64,000 nucleotides of DNA from Tenacibaculum sp. MAR_2009_124 (GCF_900105455.1 NZ_FNSF01000007.1:656820-720819), one strand, 5' to 3'; shown: positions 24,401 to 31,405, counted from the first letter of the stretch. Notes: generated by a model not told the origin, from the letters alone. A program made the numbers and translations.

Positions 24401-27400
24401 ATATGTAATGGAGATTTTGGAAGTATTGATGTTACAATTGCTAACGGAGAATCACCTCATGATATAGCAGTAACGAATTCAGCAGGAGGGACGGTAGCGA
24501 GCTTTACTGATTATGTTGGTGCAACAATCACAATTAATGATTTATTACCAACTTCACCACCAGCGAATGATTTTGAAGATTATACAATAACAATTACAGA
24601 TGCATTAGGATGTAATGACAGTGAAACTGTAAGAATTAATAACCCTGCAACGTTAGTAACTACTATTGTACCAGAAAGACCTATTTGTGGTACTCCTTTT
24701 GTAGGTAATGAAACTTTATTTGGTATTGATTTTACGGCGTATCCAACAGTTTCAGCTCCTTACAAAATTCAATTTAGTGTTGATAATGGAGCCACTTGGC
24801 AAGATAGTCCTACATTTAGAGGAACCAATGGAAATCCAGAGTTTGACTTAGGTACAGTTTCGTATCCTGCCATAAGAATTACAGATACGGCTACAAGTAG
24901 TATAACTTATTGTTTAAATCTTTTAGGTTCGTATGTTATGCCATTTGAGGTAAGTCCATTAGTTGTAAATGTTACAACTGATTCTGCCGATTGTACCGTT
25001 GGAGCAGAAGCATATGTGGAAGTATCTGGAGGAATAGGTGATTTTGAATACAGTTATAACACAATTCCGATACCTCCAGGGCCTTTAGGATGGGTTCCTG
25101 CAGGAGGTACAAGTTCAGATAATTATACTTTTACAGGGTTGATACCAGGAAGAACTTACTATTTCTTTGTAAGGGATTTGGGAGATAATAATTGTATAAA
25201 GTTGGATGAAACATTTGTAATTGATATTGATGTAGTTATAACGCCAACGGTTCTTTCAGAATCGTGTGCAGTCGGTACTGGCGGTGCTTTACAGTTTGAT
25301 ATAGATGATACAGCAGAGAATTTATTAAATGGAGGAGTTCCAGATGTAAATTGGGAATTATTCTCTATTGATGTAAACACTGGCACAATAGTTTCAATTG
25401 AAACAGGAACACAAAGTAATTTAGACCCAATTATACCAGCCGCAAATGGTACACTTGTAGCGGGAACATACTATTTAGTTCTTAATAATGGATCGAGTCT
25501 TGCATCTTGTGAATTTGCAAGTCCGAATATAGAAATACGACAAGGTACTCCAATTGATGGGATATTAAATGTGGTAAACAACATAACCTGTGATGTTGAT
25601 GGTCAAGTTAGAATTGAAAATGTTACAGGAGGATTTGGTGGATATAGTTATATAGTCAACGCCTATGAAACTGGTAATCCAGGGAATACTATAGCGACTA
25701 CTTTATCGGGAACAGTTGTTTCTGTAGATGATATATCTTTAGGAGGTGTAACTTCGGTTGATGTAGAAGTTGCCGTTACAGATTCTAATGGATGTACTGG
25801 GAATTTAGGCCCAATTACTTTAACATTAAGTCCATCTCCGGTTTTAGAGGCAGGAGATATTACAACAAGTACTTGTGATACAAATAAGTCCATTACAATT
25901 ACTGGAAATACAGGAACCGCATTGGGAGGAACCGCTCCATATCAGTATTCTAGCGATGGAGGTACGACATTCTCGGCTTCTACGAACGATACAGATTATA
26001 CATTCAATGGGTTAACGCCAGGATCTTATGATATTGTTGTAAGAGATTCTAATGGATGTACAGCTAGTCAAAATGGAATTGTTATTTATCCAGAATTAGA
26101 TTTTACATTAACTACCGGTCAAAACTTGAACTGTGTTCCAGGAGAAGCGGTTGTTGATATTACAGTTGATACAGGTGCAGGACTAGGAGCTACTGGTAAT
26201 TTTTCTTATACAATTACGGCGGTTGCTCTTCCAGCAGTAACCCCTGCCACAAGTACAGGAACGATTACTGCAACTTCAATTTCTGGAAGTCATACAGTAA
26301 CGGCTGAGGGGACTTATCAAGTTGTAATGACAGATAATACCTCGGGTTGTGTTGTAACACAGGAAATAACAATTTCACCATCAATTCAGCCAAACTTTAG
26401 TTTAGCTGCAAGTGTAGATAATATTTGTAACGGTAGTACTCTAGGAGAGATTCAGGTAACTGAGGTAAGTAATAGTATAAATCCATTAACTTATAGTATT
26501 GCAGTTGTAAGTGGCGGACCTTATTCAGGAACTATAAACACAAGCACTTTAACGTATTCAAATGTACCAGCTGGAGAGTATACGGTAACAGGAACAGGAA
26601 CTAATGGATGTACAACAAGTCAAAACATTACCATTAATGAAAATACAGCAATTGATGTTTCAGGAGCTGTAACGGTAACAGAATTTGGATGTACTACAGG
26701 AAATGTTGCAAATAATGCATTAGTAACGATAGATCCAGCTTCCATAACGGGAGGAACAGGAACTTATGTTCGTTATGTATTTGTATATACACCTGCAAGT
26801 GGAACGGTAGAAACACAAGATAGCCCTAACCCAGTATTTAGTACAACAAACGAATCAGGAGGAACGGTTGCAATAACGGTTTACGATGATAACAGTTGTA
26901 CAGATACCTTAAATGCTACGATTTTACCATTTAACGTAATGTCAGCTCCAGTTGTAAATGAGACAAAATCATTAGACTGTAGAGTTTTACCAGCAGGAGG
27001 AGCTACAATAGAAGTTAGTTTCACATCATCTTTAAGCGCTATAAATGCAAGTGTATCTATTATAGGAACTAATACAGGTCATACCGATACTGTTACAGGT
27101 ACTTCACCAGTAACAATTACAGGTTTACCAGAAGATACATACACGATATCAATAACGAATACGGCTGTTACTACGGGTTGTGTATTAACTACAACGCATC
27201 AAGTAAATGCAGCACCAGTATTTAATTTAGATGTAGATAAAACTTCGGATGTTAGTTGTGTTGGATCAACGACAGGGTCGTTTGATTTTGATTTCAGTAC
27301 AACCAGTGCTTATGGCGGTACATATAATTATGAAGTATTTAATGCAACGACTAGTTTAAGTACAGGAGTAACAGGAACAGGAGTAACTGGAGCTACAAGT

Positions 27401-30400
27401 ATTTCAAGTTTAGTAGCAGGAAGTTATTATGTTGTGGTAACACAAACGGCAAGTCCATTCTGTCCGACAACATCACCAACAGTAACAATAGATGAACCAG
27501 CAGCTGTATTAGACTTTACAACGGTTGTAGGCCCAGTAAGTTGTAATGGAGGAAGTGATGGAAGCCTAACAATCACCGGAGTTGATGGTTGGGGAGGATA
27601 TGAATATGAAGTAGCAAATTCATTAGGAACAATTGTAAGAGCTTACAGTAATGATAATGTATTTAATGGTTTACCAGCAGATACTTATACAATAAGAGTA
27701 AGAGATGCCAATGGATGTATCGATACCGATACAGAAGTTATAGCAGATCCAGTTTTAGTAAGCTTTAGTTTAACAAAAGATGATAGTGCATGTAATGCTA
27801 CTACAGGAGGAAGCATCACAGTAACTCCAGCAGGAGGAACAGGAAACTATACGTATGTATTAACCAATACTGTTTCAGGATTAGATATCCGTACCGAAAC
27901 AGGAACAGGAGTATTAACATTTGCGAATTTATCTGCAGGTTCTTATGAAGTAACGGTTTCAGATAGTAATAACTGTAGTGTAAGTGCTCAGTCAATGACT
28001 TTATTACCAAGTTTAGATTTCTTAGTTACTCAAACGAAGAATATCGACTGTAGTGCGAGTCCAGATGGTGTGGTTACAATTGATATTACATCGGGTTCAG
28101 GAACTTATGAATACTCAGTAGAAAATAGTTTAGGAGCAACTATCGTAGCTCAAACAACTACAGGAGGAACAACGGTAACATTTAATGTGGCTACAGCTGA
28201 TACATATACTGTAGAAGTATTTGATATGGGAGCTACACCAAACTGTTCAAACACAGTTGATATAGAGATATTACCATCAATTCAGCCAAACTTTAGTTTA
28301 GCTGCAAGTGTAGATAATATTTGTAACGGTAGTACTCTAGGAGAGATTCAGGTAACTGAGGTAAGTAATAGTATAAATCCATTAACTTATAGTATTGCAG
28401 TTGTAAGTGGCGGACCTTATTCAGGAACTATAAACACAAGCACTTTAACGTATTCAAATGTACCAGCTGGAGAGTATACGGTAACAGGAACAGGAACTAA
28501 TGGATGTACAACAAGTCAAAACATTACCATTAATGAAAATACAGCAATTGATGTTTCAGGAGCTGTAACGGTAACAGAATTTGGATGTACTACAGGAAAT
28601 GTTGCAAATAATGCATTAGTAACGATAGATCCAGCTTCCATAACGGGAGGAACAGGAACTTATGTTCGTTATGTATTTGTATATACACCTGCAAGTGGAA
28701 CGGTAGAAACACAAGATAGCCCTAACCCAGTATTTAGTACAACAAACGAATCAGGAGGAACGGTTGCAATAACGGTTTACGATGATAACAGTTGTACAGA
28801 TACCTTAAATGCTACGATTTTACCATTTAACGTAATGTCAGCTCCAGTTGTAAATGAGACAAAATCATTAGACTGTAGAGTTTTACCAGCAGGAGGAGCT
28901 ACAATAGAAGTTAGTTTCACATCATCTTTAAGCGCTATAAATGCAAGTGTATCTATAACAGGAACTAATACAGGTCATACAGATACTGTTACAGGTACTT
29001 CACCAGTAACAATTACAGGTTTACCAGAAGATACATACACGATATCAATAACGAATACGGCTGTTACTACGGGTTGTGTATTAACTACAACGCATCAAGT
29101 AAATGCAGCACCAGTCTTTAATTTAGATGTAGATAAAACTTCGGATGTTAGTTGTGTTGGATCAACGACAGGGTCGTTTGATTTTGATTTCAGTACAACC
29201 AGTGCTTATGGCGGTACATATAATTATGAAGTATTTAATGCAACGACTAGTTTAAGTACAGGAGTAACAGGAACAGGAGTAACTGGAGCTACAAGTATTT
29301 CAAGTTTAGTAGCTGGAAGTTATTATGTTGTCGTAACACAAACAGGAAACCCATTCTGTCCGACAACATCACCAACAGTAACAATAGATGAGCCAGCAGC
29401 TGTATTAGACTTTACAACGGTTGTAGGTCCAGTAAGTTGTAATGGAGCAAGTGATGGAAGCCTAACAATCACCGGAGTTGATGGTTGGGGAGGATATGAA
29501 TATGAAGTAGCAAATTCATTAGGAACAATTGTAAGAGCTTACAGTAATGATAATGTATTTAATGGTTTACCAGCAGATACTTATACAATAAGAGTAAGAG
29601 ATGCTAATGGATGTATTGATACCGATACAGAAGTTATAGCAGATCCAGTTTTAGTAAGCTTTAGTTTAACAAAAGATGATAGTGCATGTAATGTTACTAC
29701 AGGAGGAAGCATCACAGTAACTCCAGCAGGAGGAACAGGAAACTATACGTATGTATTAACCAATACTGTTTCAGGATTAGATATCCGTACCGAAACAGGA
29801 ACAGGAGTATTAACATTTGCGAATTTATCTGCAGGTTCTTATGAAGTAACGGTTTCAGATAGTAATAACTGTAGTGTAAGTGCTCAGTCAATGACTTTAT
29901 TACCAAGTTTAGATTTCTTAGTTACTCAAACGAAGAATATCGACTGTAGTGCGAGTCCAGATGGTGTGGTTACAATTGATATTACATCGGGTTCAGGAAC
30001 TTATGAATACTCAGTAGAAAATAGTTTAGGAGCAACTATCGTAGCTCAAACAACTACAGGAGGAACAACGGTAACATTTAATGTGGCTACAGCTGATACA
30101 TATACTGTAGAAGTATTTGATATGGGAGCTACACCAAACTGTTCAAACACAGTTGATATAGAGATATTACCATCAATTCAGCCAAACTTTAGTTTAGCTG
30201 CAAGTGTAGATAATATTTGTAACGGTAGTACTCTAGGAGAGATTCAGGTAACTGAGGTAAGTAATAGTATAAATCCATTAACTTATAGTATTGCAGTTGT
30301 AAGTGGCGGACCTTATTCAGGAACTATAAACACAAGCACTTTAACGTATTCAAATGTACCAGCTGGAGAGTATACGGTAACAGGAACAGGAACTAATGGA

Positions 30401-31405
30401 TGTACAACAAGTCAAAACATTACCATTAATGAAAATACAGCAATTGATGTTTCAGGAGCTGTAACGGTAACAGAATTTGGATGTACTACAGGAAATGTTG
30501 CAAATAATGCATTAGTAACGATAGATCCAGCTTCCATAACGGGAGGAACAGGAACTTATGTTCGTTATGTATTTGTATATACACCTGCAAGTGGAACGGT
30601 AGAAACACAAGATAGCCCTAACCCAGTATTTAGTACAACAAACGAATCAGGAGGAACGGTTGCAATAACGGTTTACGATGATAACAGTTGTACAGATACC
30701 TTAAATGCTACGATTTTACCATTTAACGTAATGTCAGCTCCAGTTGTAAATGAGACAAAATCATTAGACTGTAGAGTTTTACCAGCAGGAGGAGCTACAA
30801 TAGAAGTTAGTTTCACATCATCTTTAAGCGCTATAAATGCAAGTGTATCTATTATAGGAACTAATACAGGTCATACCGATACTGTTACAGGTACTTCACC
30901 AGTAACAATTACAGGTTTACCAGAAGATACATACACGATATCAATAACGAATACGGCTGTTACTACGGGTTGTGTATTAACTACAACGCATCAAGTAAAT
31001 GCAGCACCAGTATTTAATTTAGATGTAGATAAAACTTCGGATGTTAGTTGTGTTGGATCAACGACAGGGTCGTTTGATTTTGATTTCAGTACAACCAGTG
31101 CTTATGGCGGTACATATAATTATGAAGTATTTAATGCAACGACTAGTTTAAGTACAGGAGTAACAGGAACAGGAGTAACTGGAGCTACAAGTATTTCAAG
31201 TTTAGTAGCAGGAAGTTATTATGTTGTGGTAACACAAACGGCAAGTCCATTCTGTCCGACAACATCACCAACAGTAACAATAGATGAACCAGCAGCTGTA
31301 TTAGACTTTACAACGGTTGTAGGCCCAGTAAGTTGTAATGGAGGAAGTGATGGAAGCCTAACAATCACCGGAGTTGATGGTTGGGAGGATATGAATATGA
31401 AGTAG
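9482..31405 (+). CDS. sprB: Giant gliding adhesin SprB, 5' part (frame ends early at a 1-base deletion)
   Basis: This 7,307-codon reading frame encodes the front of SprB, the mobile cell-surface adhesin of gliding, exported by the T9SS. It has a signal peptide (residues 1-19), then a DUF3344-like N-terminal domain (about 60-375, with YAGLYWAGIYP). A DUF11-like domain follows (about 380-545), then a long chain of about 80-100-residue SprB repeats. The repeats are recognisable by 'C..G.I....GGxxPYTYxxNG', 'L..GTYTLTVQDNNGC' and 'TIDPLP'. Several foreign domains are inserted (listed separately), including an F-type lectin-like one. The frame ends at 31405 because GGGG is GGG at about 31382-31384. 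The sequence resumes in the +1-shifted frame to 37335. F. johnsoniae SprB is about 6,500 residues; this one would be about 9,284. Confidence 0.9.
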   Translation: MKRLILTLILMLSSIVFTAQEKIVSESIRAEKNLSLSDVAFRERYNGVARGNITSIANNILNRPPTSDPYDANGYNNSFNLGYIDVDSDASTFSSSSATLSLPTCSNVVYAGLYWAGIYPYDNWSEESAGINTRDSDFNEIKFKLPGGNYIDLVADKLDPNELIYDNGAADEMPYVCYKDVTSLVAGLSNPNGDYFAANIKATLGTDNFGGGLGSSAGWNLVIVYENENESSKKFYVFDGFSTIRRADNPSVDVTVTGFQTIPVGPVRATLLVSALEGDSPIVGDSFQILNPFGSYSTITTGSNNPTNNFFNSSITAYNNYQTNRNPDSENTLGYDADIFALNNPNNSILRNNQTSATLRFTTAGDSYYPFLLGMAVEIIEPKVQLVKTVDDGAGNDIAGQTLALGAELWYNVSFQNVGTDNATDTQIVDVLPKNVDLIEADLILPAGITSYNYDPPSAANSFRGVLTIDVPDSMVTEGGAAYDIRFKVQVVSSCNDLRDVCSNIVENQAFANYSSDLGGTPRVENEPSVAGLDACNFGIDGSTNFLADTSGCTYERDEVLCGPTLLLSAGAGFISYEWRDSSNTIIGTDQTVTVSAVGTYTVSKVAPVGCISTTEIINVIAYNTETNPLIPFADIMYTTCVNNTDLAEIYLCGDSSTRTINLPFDSSTGTTVTWQKLDETSCPDQTAVGCANIDTSCTWNTISTNMSLDVSDSGEYRVEVLYDGRCPTTYYFNVFKAALNPTIVKEDMICGNDGQITVNGVPAGYQYSLSGPSGYFVDFQASNTFTVSNPGDYDLQIRISNASAASCSYDFGPINILNREIDLDITPTHIVCSGDTGSIRVQVNNVPGDYTYTLLQGGSTVGNEGPTANNDFTFNVSTGGNYQVRVTTADCTITEDITINQVADLTLTAAIIKNISCLNGTSDGIIQLSGTGGTLNTGDQYTFAVWTNQGTDLYTSISDIPPSEFFTDFTYSVADGDEGVYRFVILDSNNCFSISNEVEVTVEPPLAFDLNVDSISCPGDSDGIISVSVNGSSQGYLVEYNIDSGSGPGAWNTTGNFSGLAVGTYTINIRASKPNYQCFDTVNAEIEDKTPISSSAMLTQEYTCAQQGIITFEQATGGAPCSNEVLDLGIFDGLTAGTGGVAATNTQPLPGGVNGENVTLTLIHNGSSGSITAVESGGTFSPRDPSGDGSIVQIGTLNVDNTQESIVQFDFDKEVNNMTFVITDIDGGNLSSPEETVIEGFSSGIAVANPTMTLVNNGPTPNQNGTIFNGGGANSTNVVRISFNEPIDRLRIKARGTQSTAVSLTQSIFNLEYAICYAVDALGNSNYSYGINGVYSDNLIKDGLTEGTYTLTVRDENNCLLTLPSITIPPLEVLDDNFTFNVDYNCDGTGNVTILPNQFDYSYAINGGTPQDSNVFTNVPVGNHPVTVTKIDGVDDPSGLTCANSRVVWDSTSGSGTIVINGVNVNYQTSLSGPGFFSGSSDGSGHINMGNLTGNYSTPTEWTITFDKEISLEMFSKNYSVWSYWFDSGENFVISSPGETFTVDNPDNSLNVAAGEYNDTLSFRPSTAETNNNRQWSIKSSPLNTFTISYVNVNRNATAFSLAANCVLKQPSACTEDFNVTVLPNNEFTGTITGSTDSRCFNANNGTVTISASNFTGGDYEYSVNGGADWLVAIDNPFRIVGVAAGTHDILIREVTNGVTCEIDLGQVTISEPPQMNVTADVTDTVSCIGIGATITVTASGGVPPYTFSLDGVNWQVSNVFTDVAEGTYTIQIRDSQNCDECGCTSDPFVNGSFEEPIRTYTGWSLVHENNVPGWDTTASDNNIEIWHNNFQGVPASEGNNFAELNANAVSTLYQEYCTQPGDVISWSLDHRGRLGTDVAQVRIGGDLGTAPVQETMSDGNTAWGSYSGTYTVPVGQPTTIIAFEAVSTTGGNPTVGNFIDNVDIVINKVTCTPVTVVLDPPQTIEFTATPTACYSGSNDGEIAINVTQGNEEYQFILNGGSPQTPTPSTATNYTFSGLGAGTYTVDIVDGAGCTATQQTVTINDQLTATAATTNITCNDGNLTITANGGDGNYQYAFITTGSGDTPTYVGTSSFTITASGDYDFFVQDGSGCSYTSTVNVGQTTSPTFTTDVNQPACNGHTGSIDITISNGVAPYTIAFTDNTTSTTTTSTQSDTTILFDSLASGTYTVQVTDANGCTQTPVDVVVDTLTSVASTASITQDYTCTMLGQITFTAATGGSGPYTYGVNGVYNTDLVYNNLTEGTYTLTVQDNNACISSVGSLTIDAVPVIPDFTNDVTYNCDGDGNITMTPPATPVLTYNYSLNGGTAGPTNTFENLVAGTYTITVTSDRACSRDFVVTVDANQEFRGSILGSVGNYCNSLGNGQITISAENYAGDYQYSIDGGTTWLTVADSPYTIYGLDNGTYDVVIRELTGAIDCQVNLGQVTIDDLPDLQITASVTQPASCEATNSGATVTASASGGLPPYTYSLDGTTWQASPVFTNVDPAGSPYDVYVQDSRDCSECDCLGGAPPSSNPPCNPGLYQVISFELRVIDPVTGDNEFVARPTVDTNAISIHPTNYYIYGTVRGTKELFRMGYDGVATVFGTITHETSGTILPIDPNVCFFDETGNYLWLRQGGSTFYRVDINTRKYTTVSFTGGGTAADMVFISGKGYGIQNQTLYIADMSTNPVSITNKTVTGGLPNGSYGSMFTVKNGDLYAFSNTTGQIFRIDNFTGASPNAVFVDQGTPSGFNDGASCPEACLPVQFVCVSQESIEITVDPPAEVIHTATPTTCFNGSNGEIVVNVTQGVQDYLFRIDGGPWIAPTPANATTHTFTGLNGGTYDIEVQDALGCISTLTSHTINNQLTATASTANVTCNDGSLTITAAGGDGTYGYAVVDNGDPAPTSYVGTNSFAITTSGDYDFYVEDGSGCTYMSTINVGQTANPSFTTDLNQPACNGDTGSVNTTISDGVAPYTIAFTDNTTSTTTTTTQAGSTLLHDTLNPGTYTIQVTDANGCSQTPVDVTINALTTVASTASITKDYTCDTFGEISFTPGSGGTPPYLYGLNDNYSSDSIFTNLTEGTYQASIKDANGCTVMLENLVIDPLDLLPNLGYTVDYNCDGTGNVTISPTSTDYSFSLNGGTIQGSNVFTDLPLGTHTITVNQREGVWQPDGVICNRKSVWNSNSLTGVVDIEGEELNYTITLTGVGSVSSLNANSGHLIFSTPGGPDNTFITISFDKDVSLELSSKTITSDWFDSTDSFTIYSAGEDFTVNNPDNSISVASGVYNTNFFFRPVGTGSNANKAWTVKSTPLRQFRIAYQNWNSNTAALKLLTECLHVDPTACPKDIDVTILPDQEFRGEIFNVVDAGCNGVDSGQLSLNVENFNTSFDYKIGSLSWVENNTVSPVNINTIPVGTHDVLIRTLSNIAGKGIATQSTTGFEGDASRAIDGNTDGGYRNETVTHTAAGDINPFWELDLSPLTSDNIPIENIVVWNRTDCCAGRLDNFILELFDNSGSLTYSYTHTGSVSTNVDIPINNNGSRIRIRLVGTNRFLSLAEVEVFSKVVCQDNIGSITINEPTAVSATAAITKPVTCSNPTGATIEVTGSGGTPGYTYSSNNGTSFQASATFTSLAAGTYDIIVRDANNCDSPAFNLTIDPAETIAFTAVPTTCFNGSNGEVVINVTQGNGEYQFILNGGSPQTPSPTSATTYTFTGLSSGTYTVDIVDGGGCTGTQQTVTINDQLTATASTANVTCNDGSLTITAAGGDGTYGYAVVDNGDPAPTSYVGTNSFPITASGDYDFYVEDGSGCTYMSTINVGQTANPSFTTDVNQPACNGDTGSVNITISDGIAPYTIAFTDNTTSTTTTTTQTGSNLLHDALNPGTYTIQVTDANGCSQTPVDFTINALTTVASTASVTQDYICGTLGQITFTGATGGTAPYTYGVNGVYNTDLVYDNLTEGTYVLTVQDNNGCIQSVGSLTIDPLPVIPDFTNSVTYNCDGSGNVTLIAPATPVLTYTYSIDGGTNINGTGNVFNDLAVGTHTITVLSPRACNRDFVVTVAANEEFGGSIVSSTDVLCNGATDGTITIEAVNFTGSYEYSTDGGTTWVSTSNGTQTITGLDNITYTIEIRPDSSSLAVCTVVLPAVTLNEPTAVSATAAITKPVTCSSPTGATIEVTGSGGTPGYTYSSNNGTSFQASATFTSLAAGTYDIIVRDANNCDSPAFNLTIDPAETIAFTAVPTTCFNGSNGEVVINVTQGNGEYQFILNGGSPQTPSPTSATTYTFTGLSSGTYTVDIVDGGGCTGTQQTVIINDQLTATASTANVTCNAGSLTITAAGGDGTYGYAVVDNGDPAPTSYVGTNSFPITTSGDYDFYVEDGSGCTYMSTINVGQTANPSFTTDVNQPACNGDTGSINITISDGVAPYTIDFTNNTTSTTTTTTQSGSTLLHDTLAPGTYTIQVTDSNGCSQTPIDIAINTLTTVASTASITQDYTCSTLGQITFTVATGGTAPYTYGVNGVYNTDLVYDNLTEGTYALTVQDNNGCIQSVGSLTIDPLPVIPDFTNSVTYNCDGSGNVTLTAPATPVLTYMYSLDGGTAQASNVFSDVAVGSHTITVSSPRACDRDFVISVDANEEFGGSIVSSTDVLCNGATDGTITIEAVNFTGSYEYSTDGGTTWVSTSNGTQTITGLDNITYTIEIRPDSSSLAVCTVVLPAVTLNEPTAVSATAAITKPVTCSSPTGATIEVTGSGGTPGYTYSSNNGTSFQASATFTSLAAGTYDIIVRDANNCDSPAFNLTIDPAETIAFTAVPTTCFNGSNGEVVINVTQGNGEYQFILNGGSPQTPSPTSATTYTFTGLSSGTYTVDIVDGGGCSGTQQTVTINDELTATAIPTNASCSNGEIDVTALGGDGNYVYSVVAANAAVPADGTFNNTNPISQPAGTYDVYIRDQNGAVGYCQFLIEDVVINGIVNVDIAATANQPICNGDFGSIDVTIANGESPHDIAVTNSAGGTVASFTDYVGATITINDLLPTSPPANDFEDYTITITDALGCNDSETVRINNPATLVTTIVPERPICGTPFVGNETLFGIDFTAYPTVSAPYKIQFSVDNGATWQDSPTFRGTNGNPEFDLGTVSYPAIRITDTATSSITYCLNLLGSYVMPFEVSPLVVNVTTDSADCTVGAEAYVEVSGGIGDFEYSYNTIPIPPGPLGWVPAGGTSSDNYTFTGLIPGRTYYFFVRDLGDNNCIKLDETFVIDIDVVITPTVLSESCAVGTGGALQFDIDDTAENLLNGGVPDVNWELFSIDVNTGTIVSIETGTQSNLDPIIPAANGTLVAGTYYLVLNNGSSLASCEFASPNIEIRQGTPIDGILNVVNNITCDVDGQVRIENVTGGFGGYSYIVNAYETGNPGNTIATTLSGTVVSVDDISLGGVTSVDVEVAVTDSNGCTGNLGPITLTLSPSPVLEAGDITTSTCDTNKSITITGNTGTALGGTAPYQYSSDGGTTFSASTNDTDYTFNGLTPGSYDIVVRDSNGCTASQNGIVIYPELDFTLTTGQNLNCVPGEAVVDITVDTGAGLGATGNFSYTITAVALPAVTPATSTGTITATSISGSHTVTAEGTYQVVMTDNTSGCVVTQEITISPSIQPNFSLAASVDNICNGSTLGEIQVTEVSNSINPLTYSIAVVSGGPYSGTINTSTLTYSNVPAGEYTVTGTGTNGCTTSQNITINENTAIDVSGAVTVTEFGCTTGNVANNALVTIDPASITGGTGTYVRYVFVYTPASGTVETQDSPNPVFSTTNESGGTVAITVYDDNSCTDTLNATILPFNVMSAPVVNETKSLDCRVLPAGGATIEVSFTSSLSAINASVSIIGTNTGHTDTVTGTSPVTITGLPEDTYTISITNTAVTTGCVLTTTHQVNAAPVFNLDVDKTSDVSCVGSTTGSFDFDFSTTSAYGGTYNYEVFNATTSLSTGVTGTGVTGATSISSLVAGSYYVVVTQTASPFCPTTSPTVTIDEPAAVLDFTTVVGPVSCNGGSDGSLTITGVDGWGGYEYEVANSLGTIVRAYSNDNVFNGLPADTYTIRVRDANGCIDTDTEVIADPVLVSFSLTKDDSACNATTGGSITVTPAGGTGNYTYVLTNTVSGLDIRTETGTGVLTFANLSAGSYEVTVSDSNNCSVSAQSMTLLPSLDFLVTQTKNIDCSASPDGVVTIDITSGSGTYEYSVENSLGATIVAQTTTGGTTVTFNVATADTYTVEVFDMGATPNCSNTVDIEILPSIQPNFSLAASVDNICNGSTLGEIQVTEVSNSINPLTYSIAVVSGGPYSGTINTSTLTYSNVPAGEYTVTGTGTNGCTTSQNITINENTAIDVSGAVTVTEFGCTTGNVANNALVTIDPASITGGTGTYVRYVFVYTPASGTVETQDSPNPVFSTTNESGGTVAITVYDDNSCTDTLNATILPFNVMSAPVVNETKSLDCRVLPAGGATIEVSFTSSLSAINASVSITGTNTGHTDTVTGTSPVTITGLPEDTYTISITNTAVTTGCVLTTTHQVNAAPVFNLDVDKTSDVSCVGSTTGSFDFDFSTTSAYGGTYNYEVFNATTSLSTGVTGTGVTGATSISSLVAGSYYVVVTQTGNPFCPTTSPTVTIDEPAAVLDFTTVVGPVSCNGASDGSLTITGVDGWGGYEYEVANSLGTIVRAYSNDNVFNGLPADTYTIRVRDANGCIDTDTEVIADPVLVSFSLTKDDSACNVTTGGSITVTPAGGTGNYTYVLTNTVSGLDIRTETGTGVLTFANLSAGSYEVTVSDSNNCSVSAQSMTLLPSLDFLVTQTKNIDCSASPDGVVTIDITSGSGTYEYSVENSLGATIVAQTTTGGTTVTFNVATADTYTVEVFDMGATPNCSNTVDIEILPSIQPNFSLAASVDNICNGSTLGEIQVTEVSNSINPLTYSIAVVSGGPYSGTINTSTLTYSNVPAGEYTVTGTGTNGCTTSQNITINENTAIDVSGAVTVTEFGCTTGNVANNALVTIDPASITGGTGTYVRYVFVYTPASGTVETQDSPNPVFSTTNESGGTVAITVYDDNSCTDTLNATILPFNVMSAPVVNETKSLDCRVLPAGGATIEVSFTSSLSAINASVSIIGTNTGHTDTVTGTSPVTITGLPEDTYTISITNTAVTTGCVLTTTHQVNAAPVFNLDVDKTSDVSCVGSTTGSFDFDFSTTSAYGGTYNYEVFNATTSLSTGVTGTGVTGATSISSLVAGSYYVVVTQTASPFCPTTSPTVTIDEPAAVLDFTTVVGPVSCNGGSDGSLTITGVDGWEDMNMK
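12845..13432 (+). other. Cys-bracketed inserted domain 0 in SprB (unrecognised)
   Basis: SprB residues about 1122-1317 interrupt a repeat between PYTY-type strands. They begin at the Cys of GAPCSNEV and end at the Cys of LEYAICYAVD. The segment is beta-rich (FDFDKEVNNMTFVITDIDGG; VVRISFNEPIDRLRIKARG), which suggests a jelly-roll-like fold. No function is assigned. Confidence 0.55.
13808..14308 (+). other. Cys-bracketed inserted domain X, first copy, in SprB
   Basis: SprB residues about 1443-1609 form an unrecognised domain. It shares WTITFDKEISLEMFSK / FVISSPGETFTVDNPDNSL / RQWSIKSSPLNTFTISY with a second copy at 19004-19486. It starts and ends at cysteines. Confidence 0.6.
14834..15340 (+). 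other. Inserted DUF642-like / galactose-binding-like domain in SprB
   Basis: SprB residues about 1785-1953 start with FVNGSFEEPI and contain NVPGWDTTASDNNIEIWH, GNNFAELNAN and a VDIVINKV ending. This is the layout of DUF642/carbohydrate-binding jelly-roll domains. It is bracketed by CGC and a closing Cys. Sugar binding is an inference. Confidence 0.5.
17093..17764 (+). other. Inserted beta-propeller-like domain in SprB
   Basis: SprB residues about 2538-2761 hold repeated short blades of the 'LYxxxxxxGxIFRID' type (KELFRMGYDGVAT, STFYRVDINTRKYTT, GDLYAFSNTTGQIFRIDNF). These suggest a propeller similar to DUF6923. The domain is bracketed by cysteines. Confidence 0.5.
19004..19486 (+). other. 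Cys-bracketed inserted domain X, second copy, in SprB
   Basis: SprB residues about 3175-3335 are homologous to the insert at 13808-14308. Shared parts include ITISFDKDVSLELSSK, FTIYSAGEDFTVNNPDNSI and AWTVKSTPLRQFRIAY. The two are clearly diverged at DNA level, so this is an old duplication or separate acquisition. Confidence 0.6.
19760..20170 (+). other. F-type lectin (fucolectin)-like domain within SprB
   Basis: SprB residues about 3427-3563 open with GKGIATQSTTGFEGDASRAI and DGNTDGGY, the opening of eel-type fucolectins and F5/8-type-C-like lectins. They then show H3461, WELDL, and R3493-T-D-C-C-A-G-R3500. This matches the fucose-binding signature H-Xn-R-X-D-X4-R, with adjacent cysteines after the Asp as in animal F-type lectins. 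The H-to-R spacing is 31 residues rather than the usual about 24-26, owing to a short loop (SPLTSDNIP). Predicted role: binding of fucosylated glycans at the tip or along the SprB filament. Confidence 0.72.
20201..24120 (+). repeat. Long tandem repeats of about 568-570 codons in sprB (two full copies plus a partial)
   Basis: The same sequence starting AATGAACCAACTGCGG recurs at 20201, 21911 and 23615. This gives units of 1,710 bp and 1,704 bp and a third partial unit that diverges near 24115. All unit lengths are multiples of three, so the frame is kept. The units are near-identical over long stretches. Confidence 0.85.
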
